Position numbers and translations under genes: made by a program. DNA of 8,116 nucleotides, taken from Abditibacteriales bacterium. Lineage in GTDB: Bacteria; Armatimonadota; Abditibacteriia; Abditibacteriales; JANWYM01. The notes under the pieces were generated by a model that worked only from the letters and a program-made list of their open reading frames with translations, made no database searches and was not told where the DNA came from. The stretch is from contig JANWYM010000163.1 in the NCBI GenBank assembly GCA_025055355.1, positions 1 to 8,116 of the forward strand, given 5' to 3'. Positions within the stretch are counted from its first letter, which is position 1. Each line of letters begins with the position of its first letter. Shown here in pieces: positions 1 through 7,600 of the stretch.

Positions 1-1282
1 AGAAATCGAGCGTGCGCAGCGCCTCGCGCATCGCCAGGACGTTTCGGAGTTGCGCCTGCCCGCGACGGTTCTTCTCCGCGTGGGCGACGTTGGAGCCGTC
101 CACAATCACCCGCATCGTCGAGTGGGTGAGAACGTAAGCATAATATCGTCCGATCTCCTTCAATTTTTGAACGACGGTGGCGAATTGAACGCCGTCCACG
201 CGGCGTAGACGCTTCAAACTCTCCGCTATCTTGAGGACCTGCTCCTCTTGGTTGGTGTCCACCCAATAGGTGATTTGGGCGAGCGGCACGCTGTAACGGT
301 CGCCGTTGATGTTCCAGCGGAGAGCCGCAGGGGAGGACGAAGTGGGCAGCCGCGCCGGCGGGGAGGCGGAAGCGGGAGCGGCATCGCTCCTTCGGTCTGT
401 TTCTTCGCCCGCTTCCTGCGACGGTTTTTGTTCACCGATGGCTTGCCGCGCTGCCCGCCGCGCCTCTTCAAGGGCGAGCGCCAGTTGGCGCACCTGTTTT
501 TTGAGCCGTTTGTTTTCAGTTTGCAGGGCTTGGTTTTCGCGCTCCGTTTTTTGCTTTTGGCGGGTGGCGCGGTCGGCTTGCTTTTCCCACGCGGCACAGG
601 TCGCTTGCAACTCCCGCACCTGTCGTTGGAGCGCAGCCGTTTGCTGAAGCAGTCGGCGGGATTCGGCTTGGGACTGCTCCAAGGTGCGGAGGGTCGCCTC
701 GTGCTGCTGACGCAGCGCCGCGTGCTTCTGCTGCCAGCGGGCAACCTCCTCGCGCAGGGATTGCACGGGGGCGGAGAGGGTTTCGTCGTCGGAGTCAGCG
801 GACGGCGGCATCGCCTCAGCGGTTTGCTCCTCGACCGCCGCGCGCGAGAACCTCTCCAGCACCTTCGCTTTGCTCTCCAGCAACTCGCGCACGGACGCCC
901 GCTCGTCGGCGGCTAAGGCAATCGCCACCGCTCCGCCGCCCCAGCGGGCGGCTAACTGTGGCAACTCCTGGCGCAGCGCGCTCAGGGAGCGCTGCCGCAC
1001 TGCCTGCCGCACCTCGGGATTCGCTTTGTCCCAGAGGGCGACGACCTCCATCAGTAGAGCCTCGTCCTTCTCCAAACGCTCGTGCAATCGCCGTCGCACG
1101 AGGGGGGCACGCAAGGAGGCAGGCTGCACCTTGAAGCCGTGGAAGACCCGCTGGCAAACCGGTTCGTTCTGCTTGAGCAGGCGCAGCAGTTGGGCGGGGG
1201 GGATGCCCTCCAAGAGCGCCGCCAACGCCGCCTGGGGCAAAGCCGACTGTTCCGAGTTGGCGCGGTGATCTGCGGTGTTCAT
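1..1282 (-). CDS. Coiled-coil protein with C-terminal NYN/PIN-like ribonuclease domain (3' end outside window)
   Basis: An uninterrupted minus-strand reading frame of 427 codons runs off the left edge. Residues 1-150 are a helical region rich in Leu, Arg and Ala. Residues 173-285 are a long Gln/Glu/Arg/Leu-rich coiled coil (for example LREEVARWQQKHAALRQQ). Residues 285-324 are a Pro/Ser/Ala linker, and 325-388 a small alpha/beta segment I do not recognise. At 390-405 comes MRVIVDGSNVAHAEKN, which matches the start of NYN domains of the Zc3h12a-like RNase type, with D395 as the expected first metal-binding Asp. The rest of the nuclease fold lies outside the window. The family cleaves RNA; substrate and partners are unknown, and the coiled coil suggests oligomerisation. 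The start is uncertain: in-frame ATGs lie at 1282, 1303 and 1324, none with a clear Shine-Dalgarno. I use 1282 as the conservative choice. The gene lies just downstream of tRNA-Lys and probably shares its promoter. Confidence 0.75.
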   Translation of the reverse strand, partial: MNTADHRANSEQSALPQAALAALLEGIPPAQLLRLLKQNEPVCQRVFHGFKVQPASLRAPLVRRRLHERLEKDEALLMEVVALWDKANPEVRQAVRQRSLSALRQELPQLAARWGGGAVAIALAADERASVRELLESKAKVLERFSRAAVEEQTAEAMPPSADSDDETLSAPVQSLREEVARWQQKHAALRQQHEATLRTLEQSQAESRRLLQQTAALQRQVRELQATCAAWEKQADRATRQKQKTERENQALQTENKRLKKQVRQLALALEEARRAARQAIGEQKPSQEAGEETDRRSDAAPASASPPARLPTSSSPAALRWNINGDRYSVPLAQITYWVDTNQEEQVLKIAESLKRLRRVDGVQFATVVQKLKEIGRYYAYVLTHSTMRVIVDGSNVAHAEKNRRGQAQLRNVLAMREALRTLDF

Positions 1283-1323
1283 GCCGGATCGATCGTCGCC
1301 CATCCGAGGACGTCGAGGAATCA

Positions 1324-1399
1324 TGGTGAGCCGTGCAGGACTCGAACCTGCGACACCCGGATTAAAAGTCCGGTGCTCTGCCACCTGAGCTAACGGCTC
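1324..1399 (-). tRNA. tRNA-Lys (anticodon UUU)
   Basis: The minus strand folds into a complete 76-nt cloverleaf. The 7-bp acceptor stem GAGCCGT/ACGGCTC is perfect. The D arm is GCTC/GAGC with a GG in the loop. The anticodon stem CCGGA/TCCGG carries loop CTTTTAA, so the anticodon is UUU (Lys). The T arm is GCAGG/CCTGC with loop TTCGAGT. The discriminator is A and the 3' CCA is encoded (1326-1324). The A of CCA is also the A of an in-frame ATG of the downstream nuclease frame. The gene reads AAA and, by wobble, AAG codons. Confidence 0.97.
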
Positions 1400-1413
1400 C
1401 TGTGACAGCAAAA

Positions 1414-1442
1414 ATTATAACACGACTTCTCGCGGTTAGCAA
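1414..1442 (-). promoter_or_regulatory. Promoter for tRNA-Lys (and probably the NYN gene)
   Basis: On the minus strand a perfect -10 box TATAAT (1419-1414) lies 17 bases downstream of a -35-like TTGCTA (1442-1437, 4 of 6 matches to TTGACA). The predicted transcription start near 1407 leaves a leader of about 8 nt before the mature tRNA 5' end at 1399, typical for a tRNA promoter. No other promoter is visible between the tRNA and the nuclease gene, so both are probably transcribed together. Confidence 0.75.
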
Positions 1443-1456
1443 GTTCGCGCCGCACG

Positions 1457-1485
1457 TTCCCCCTGGCTGTCCCTTATGATATAAT
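1457..1485 (+). promoter_or_regulatory. Extended -10 promoter of secA
   Basis: TGATATAAT at 1477-1485 is a perfect extended -10 element (TGn plus TATAAT at 1480-1485). At 17-bp spacing the -35 position holds TTCCCC (1457-1462), a poor match, which fits the usual compensation by an extended -10. The predicted start is near 1492, giving a secA leader of about 48 nt. The promoter diverges from the tRNA-Lys promoter, with the two -10 boxes about 60 bp apart. Confidence 0.72.
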
Positions 1486-1504
1486 TCTGTGAAGGACAGT
1501 GAAT

Positions 1505-1526
1505 CATCCCGGCTGCGATCGGGATG
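1505..1526 (+). promoter_or_regulatory. Leader hairpin touching the secA Shine-Dalgarno
   Basis: CATCCCG (1505-1511) pairs perfectly with CGGGATG (1520-1526) around an 8-nt loop, and a U-G pair (1504/1527) could extend the stem. The 3' arm ends in the first bases of the GGAGGTGA ribosome-binding site, so folding could hinder ribosome access. The stem is short, and a regulatory role is inferred only from its position. Confidence 0.45.
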
Positions 1527-1533
1527 GAGGTGA
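1526..1533 (+). promoter_or_regulatory. Strong ribosome-binding site for secA that fixes the TTG start
   Basis: GGAGGTGA is an 8-base match to the anti-Shine-Dalgarno end of 16S rRNA. The GGAGG core ends 9 bases before TTG at 1540. An in-frame TGA at 1531-1533 lies only two codons upstream of the TTG, so no earlier start is possible in this frame, and the next in-frame ATG is about 80 codons downstream. Confidence 0.85.
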
Positions 1534-1539
1534 CAGGAT

Positions 1540-1644
1540 TTGTTTGACAGATTACGTAATCTCTTCGGGCGCGGGAAAGGGGACGACCAGCCGCCTGAGC
1601 CCTCAGCGGGAGGCGAGGAGAGCGACGGCAGCGTCGCGAAGAAG
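1540..1644 (+). other. N-terminal extension of SecA (residues 1-35)
   Basis: The family's usual N-terminus aligns with FVEGLKKLFDKD (37-48). Before it lies an extra segment: a short amphipathic helix MFDRLRNLFGRGK (1-13), then a Pro/Gly/Asp/Glu/Ser-rich linker. The first helix resembles the second (F..L..LF pattern), so it may be a duplicate of the SecA N-terminal helix, which in known SecAs contacts lipid and SecYEG. The duplication is an inference from the pattern. Confidence 0.5.
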
Positions 1645-4600
1645 GGGTTCGTGGAGGGCTTGAAGAAACTGTTCGACAAGGACGCTCATACCATTCGACG
1701 TCTGCAGCCGACGCTGGACCGCATCAACGAAATCGGGAAGACGCTCGTGCACAAAAGCGACGAGGAACTCAAGGCGATGTCCGAGGACCTCAAGGCGCGG
1801 CTACGGCAACGGGTGACGGAGAAGTTGCGGGCGCGAGGTCTGGAGTGGCGGGAACTCGACCCGCGCTGGATCCTCGAAGATGAGGACTATGAGAAAGCCC
1901 GCCGCGCCGCGGAGAACGAGGTGTTGGATGAACTCCTGCCCGAAGCCTTCGCGCTGTGCCGGGAGGTGGCGTGGCGGACGATTCAACTGCGCCCCTACGA
2001 CGTGCAAGTGCTCGGCGGCATCGTGCTGCATCAGGGCAAAATCGCCGAGATGAAAACCGGCGAGGGCAAGACCCTGGCGGCGACCATGCCCGTCTACCTC
2101 AACGCGCTCACCGGGCGCGGTGTGCACGTCATCACCGTCAACGACTACCTCGCCGAGCGCGACGCCAACTGGATGCGACCCGTTTATGAGTTTCTGGGGC
2201 TGACCGTCGGGTTCGTGACCAGCGAGATGGACTATTACAGCCAGAACGAGCAGCGGCGGGCGGCGTATCGCTGCGATGTCCTCTACGCCACGAACAGCGA
2301 GGTCGGGTTCGACTACCTACGCGACAACCTCGCCACCGACGCCGACCGCTTGGTGCAGCGCCCGCTCAACTTCGCCATCGTGGACGAGGTGGACAACATT
2401 CTCATTGACGAAGCCCGCACGCCGCTCATCATCTCCGCGCAGGTGGAGTTGTCCGACCGCGCCGTCCTCAAGCGCACCCTCGCCAAAGTGTGTGATACCA
2501 TCGCCCGCAAGTTGCTGCCCGCGACGCACGAGCGCGAGGTGGAGCGCACGATTGACAAGTTCACCCAGAACCGTTCATTGGACGTGGCGGGGCTGATGAA
2601 CTTTCTCCTGCAGCGCGGGTGTCTGGCGGCGGCGGTGGAGTATCTCGCTGACTGCTACCTCGCGCCCGAAAGCAGCGCGCGCATGGAGAACGCGGCGCGG
2701 CTGCTGAACGCGGTGGACGAGTTAGAGGAACTGCGGCTGATTGACGCGGAGGGCGCGGCACACTTGCGGCAGATGGTCAGCCAGTTGCCCAGAGCGTCGC
2801 AGGTGCAGGCGTTAGTCTCCCGCGAGGTGCAGAACCTCTTCGCGCCGTTCGCGGCGGCGGCGGAAGCGAGTATGCGCTGGCTCTCTCAGGAAGGCGCGAA
2901 CGAGGAGCCCCGCGCCAAAGCGCAGGCGCTCACACACCTCCTGCGCACCCATCTTTACCTCAACGAGTCCGCTTCGCTGCAATTGGAGGAAGCCTTCCAG
3001 AAGTGCAACAACGACCGCGAGCGCGAGCGGCTCATCGCCGAAACCCTCGCCGAGGAGATCGCGCGGCGCAACTTGATTGACGATAAATCCGTCCCCGAAC
3101 TCATCACCGTGCTGATGACGGTGGACGTCAACGCCGACGTGTTGCCCGCGTTATTGGAGGCGGTGTCGAGCCTGCCCGGACCGCTGGCAACAGCGGCGCA
3201 GTTGTTCGCGGACTGCTTGCAGTGGGAGCAGCACAACCCCGACGCCGCGCCCAGCGAACGCGTGCGGCGCCTCATTACCACCATTGAACAGATCAGCGCG
3301 GAGCGCCTGTTGCCGCACGAACTGACCGAACTGCTGTGGGAGCAAGTGCGGCTCAAGCAGCCCCGCGAGCAACTGCGCAAAGAGATCGCGGCGACGCTCA
3401 AGGCGCACCCCGGCGCGGGCACGGCGGACATCGTGGCAGCAGCGAGCGACTTTCAGCGCGAGCGACAGGCATGGCTTAAGCAGCACGCGGACCAGTTGAA
3501 AGCGGCGCTGGAACGTTCCAACGTCGAAACGTTGAAACGTTCTAACGTTCAGGACCTGCTGGTGCAGCGGGCGCGGCAGGGGGCGTCGGCGGAGGAGATG
3601 CGGCGCACCTTGCGCCAAGAGCTCAGCAAGGTCGGCGCTAACGCGGACGCGCTCAAGGCAGTCAAGCGGTTCAGCAGCGCCCAGGCGCGCGCCTGCGAAG
3701 ACATCGGCAACAACCTGCTCAAGGAGATGGAGCAGTGGGTGGATGTGACGCGGGACGCCCGCAAGAACATCGTAACGATTTTGACGGCGGGCGGCTCCGC
3801 CACCGAACTGCGCGACCTCCTCAACGAACAAGTCAGTGACCTGCCCGGCGAGCAGACGGAAGCGCTGAAGTTGGTGTCGGAGGGCGTCGAGCAGGTCGTG
3901 CGCTGGCGGCAGGAACACGGCGAAGCCTTGGCGCAGGAACTCAACGCTGTCCTCGCCCGCGCAGGGCGGGACGAGGGCTTGCCCGAAGAGGCACTGGGGG
4001 AGATTCGCGCCGCCGTCGAAGACGGCGTCTCCGCCGAGCGCTTGGAACACCTGGTCATGGACCACATGCTGCGGCTGCCCCTGAACGCTCCCGTCACGGA
4101 AGCGGTGGAGACGTTCAGCGCGGACTGGAGTGCCTGGCAGGAGCAGCACAGTGAAAACGTCGTGCATCGCATCAGTGAAATCGTCCCCGTTTCCGCTGAC
4201 CTGCGCGCTGAATGTCTGGACGTGCTCAAAGGTCATGGCGAAGCCCACGCAAAACAGCCGCCGTCCCCCTCTGTCGTCGACCGATTGCTGGACACGATTG
4301 CCAGCGACATCACGGGACGCCACCTCGAATCGCTGCTGACGGAAGAAAACGCCGTGCTGTTTGTGGAGGAACTCAAAAAGCGCATCCCGCTGGCGAAGGA
4401 GGTTCAGAACAGGGTCCGCCCTGAGGATTTCGCCGGGCGGAACAAGGAGCAAATCGTCCGCGCCGTGCTGCGGCTGGTCGAGCAAACGCTTGCCGTCGTG
4501 CCGATTGAGGAGCCTAAAGGCTTCAACCTCAAGCAGGCGGTCAAGTCCTACGGCTGGTATCTGGAAAAAGACGAAAAGCACCGTCAAGCCGCCCTGACGG

Positions 4601-7600
4601 ACATGGGCACGCTCATCGCCGAGCGGGACATCGGCAGCCCCTCGTTCCTCGACCCGCAGAACTTCCTGCAGACCTTGGTGGAGAACGACGCGCTGCGCGA
4701 CGAAGAGGTCGCCGCCGTCGAGCGCGCCCTGCTCGCCGCCGAAGGGCGGCGGTCGGTCAGTCAGGTCATCCAGCAGGTCCTCCAACTTGACCCCGCCCGC
4801 CGCAAGCGCATCCGCGAGTTGAAGTTTCAGGAGATCAACCCCATTCTCGACCAAGCCATCCGCGCTCACACCTTGTTCGAGAAGAACGTCCACTACGTCG
4901 TCGACCGCGAGTCGGGGACGCCCGAAATCGTCATCGTGGATGAGTTCACCGGGCGCAAGATGCATGGGCGACGGTGGAGCGAGGGGTTGCATGAAGCGGT
5001 GGAAGCGAAGGAAGGGTTAGAGGTGCGCCTCGAAAGCCAGACGGTGGCGACGGTCACGATTCAGAACTATTTCAAACTCTACTACAAACTGGCGGGCATG
5101 ACCGGCACCGCGAAGACGGAGGAGCCGGAGTTCGTCAAAGTCTACGGCTTGGAGGTCGTCTGCATCCCCACCAACAAGCCCATCCGTCGCACCGACTACC
5201 CCGATGTGGTGTGGAAGACGTCGGAGCAAAAATTCCGCGCTGTCACGTTTGAGATCCTGGAAAAGCACTGCATTGGTCAGCCGGTGCTGGTCGGCACGCG
5301 TTCGGTGGAGGTGTCCGAGCGCCTCTCCGAGCGGATGAAAGGACATCACCTGCAGACGCTGGCGCTGGTGCAACTCATCAAAAACCACCTGTGGGAGCGC
5401 AAGGACATGGACAACAAGGAGAAGTCCGCCTTGCTGGCTTCCCTCAACATCCCGCTGTTCCAACTCAATCAGAGCGCGGTGCGCAATCTGGCGCGGCAGT
5501 TGGGCTTGCCCAGTGATGTCTTCGACCCCAAAAACCTCGAGAAGTTATCCTCGCTGCTGAACCTTCAGCCGAAGCACCTCACGCGGTTGGCGTCCGCGCT
5601 GAAGGCGGGCATCCCGCACAACGTGCTGAACGCCAAGAACCACCGCAACGAGGCGCGCATCATCGCCGAAGCCGCCCGGCTGGGGGCGGTGACGATTGCG
5701 ACCAACATGGCGGGGCGCGGCGTGGACATCATCCTCGGCGGCACGCTCGACGCCGAAGCCAAGTTGCGCGTCATCACCCAGCAGATTCTGGAGCGGTGTT
5801 TACAGGGGCACATCGCCCGCGTGCGCAGCCGCACGCAGGAAGCGACGGACAAACTGTTGGGGCGGCTCACACCCCCGCGGTTGCAGGACCTCGTCTGGGC
5901 GACGACGGTGAGCGAGACGCTGACCGCGCTGCGTCGCGAGGGCAAGGTGGACGACTTCAAAGAGAAGGAGATGCGCGACGCGCTCAACGCCGATCTGGAA
6001 ACGCCCGACTTCCGCAACCGCGTGCGCTCCAAAGCCCGCCGTCTGGCTATTGGGCAAGACCTGCCCCTGGATGACGATGTGTTCGCGGGCGACCGCGTGG
6101 CGCAGTTCGCCCGCCGCACGGGGCTGCCGCTGGACGGCTTGGCGGACTGCTTGCGCAACGGTGTCTTCGGGTTCAGTTATCGCCGCGACCCCCGCGATGC
6201 CATGCTCGTGCGCGCCATGGCGGAACTTCTGCGCAACAACGCCAACGGCTCACGGGGACAGCGGGTCAATGGGTCGGGGAGTCAGCAAAGCCGCGCCGCG
6301 CTTGCCAACGAGCGAGCCGCTGCCGAAGGCGAATTTACACCGGAGGACATCCTCGAAGCCATGCGGTCTCTCAACCCACAATCCGCCATCTGGGCAACGC
6401 CCGAGTGGCTGGACGAAAAACTCTGGGCGCTCAACATTTTGCGCGGACCGCAGGACGTGCGCGCCGTTGCCGTTGAGTTCGTGGGCTCACGCGTTCAGGG
6501 AGTCCCTGAACCCGCCGAACCCCCTGAACCCCGTGAACTTTTGACTTACAGAATTCAGGCGTCGCGGCTGCTGGATTTGCTCGACCACGAATTGCTCGAA
6601 GCGGTCGTGCGCTTGGCGGACGGGCGCCCGAACGTCGTGTTGTCGGCGGCGCAATTGGTGCAGCAGGTCGCTGCCGCCGAAAGGTGGTGCGTGGACTGGC
6701 TGGATGAAGCGTGGGTCGCGGAACGCATGGAGGCGCTGGGATTGTGGCAAGGCGACGTTGAAACGTTCAAACGTGCAAACGTGCAAACCCTCAACGTCAT
6801 CGTCCCGCAGGTCGTCATCGAAACCGGCGTCGCCGGGCAGGCAGCCGATTTGGTGGTGGTGGGGGCAATGCGCCCCGAAGATACGGTGACATCCGAATAT
6901 CAGGAGGTGCGCGCCCTCGGCGGCTTGCACATCCTCGGCACGGAGCGGCACGAGTCGCGGCGGATTGACAACCAGTTGCGCGGGCGCGCCGGGCGACAGG
7001 GCGACCCCGGTTCGTCCCGCTTCCACGTCTCACTCGAAGATGAACTGTGGCAGAACTTCGGCGATGTGACCGGGCGGTTCAAGTTCCTGATGAACCAGTG
7101 GACGGAAGATGAAGCGGTGGAACACAACCTGCTGACCAAAGCCATCACCAACGCGCAGAAGAAAGTCGAGATCAACCACTTCGAGGGACGCAAGCACGTT
7201 TTGCAGTATGATGAAGTGATGAACATTCAGCGGCGAGTCATCTACCGCGAACGCCGCCGCGCCCTGATGGGTGCGAACGTGCGCGAGACCCTGCTGGACA
7301 TGGCGGAACAAGCCGCGCTGAATCTGGTGGACGAATTCTGCCCGGCTGCCCTACGCCCCGACGAGTGGCAGATGCATCGCTTGTATCAAGGGCTGCACCG
7401 CTTGTTCGGTCAGCGGCACATCACCGAGTATTTGAGGGAAGAGGAGTTGGAGGGCGCGCCCCGCGACGTCATTGAAAATGCCGTGCGCGACGCCATGCGG
7501 CGCGCCTTCGAAGACCACGAACGTGAGATTACGCCCGAAGTCATGGCGGAGGTCGGGCGCTGGGTGCTATGCGACCGCATTGACGACCTCTGGATGGAAC

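Larger units (their letters stand above)
2518..4545 (+). other. Insertion A1 in the SecA cross-linking domain (about residues 327-1002)
   Basis: In canonical SecA the helix after LIIS (here AVLKRTLAKVCDTIARKLL, 308-326) is followed within some 20 residues by the strand leading to the 'deK.r.v.LTe.G' motif. Here that motif appears only at 1010-1023. About 650 extra residues lie between, predicted all-helical by eye: many Leu/Ala/Glu/Arg heptad-like stretches, few Gly, no membrane segments. The segment includes degenerate repeats of about 75 residues and an 8-bp DNA tandem repeat. I recognise no known domain. Its edges are approximate. Confidence 0.85.
5761..6870 (+). other. Insertion C in SecA NBD2 (about residues 1408-1777)
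   Basis: Between helicase motif V (TNMAGRGVDIILGG, ending at 1401) and GGLHILGTERHESRR (from 1794), canonical SecA has about 40 residues. Here there are about 390, so some 350 are extra. The first half is helical and charged. The middle has a low-complexity Gly/Asn/Ser/Gln patch (about 1567-1587) and a Pro-Glu repeat (about 1656-1668). The end carries the second AACGTT-type DNA repeat and returns to canonical sequence at about SEYQEVRALGG. No known domain is recognised. Confidence 0.85.

Noticed and set aside
248..916. A plus-strand 222-codon open frame opposite the NYN gene
   Set aside because: It is antisense to the coiled-coil coding region. The minus-strand frame has a recognisable NYN motif and coiled coil, while this frame is low-complexity Gly/Arg/Leu without a domain.
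1082..1393. A plus-strand frame ending in a Cys/Thr/Arg-rich tail
   Set aside because: Its C-terminal part is the tRNA-Lys gene read backwards, a common false protein prediction.
3151..4992. A 613-codon open frame on the minus strand, antisense to secA
   Set aside because: It runs antisense through conserved SecA sequence, where it merely mirrors blocks such as VDEFTGRKMHG. It shows no recognisable domain and has the Asp/Val/Leu-rich look of a GC-rich antisense shadow.
6263..6286. A possible further 8-bp tandem repeat (GGGTCAAT, GGGTCGGG, GAGTCAGC)
   Set aside because: The units match too poorly to separate from a simple Gly/Ser-rich coding patch.
2518..6870. The SecA insertions could be inteins
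   Set aside because: No insertion starts with Cys or Ser at a splice junction and ends in His-Asn before Cys/Ser/Thr, and no Hint or homing-endonuclease motif is visible. The HNVLNAK near 1360 is native SecA sequence.
2518..6870. The insertions could be a mobile element, intron or assembly chimera
   Set aside because: The frame is open throughout with coding-like composition. I see no transposase, terminal inverted repeats or ribozyme-like features, and canonical SecA resumes in frame after each insertion.
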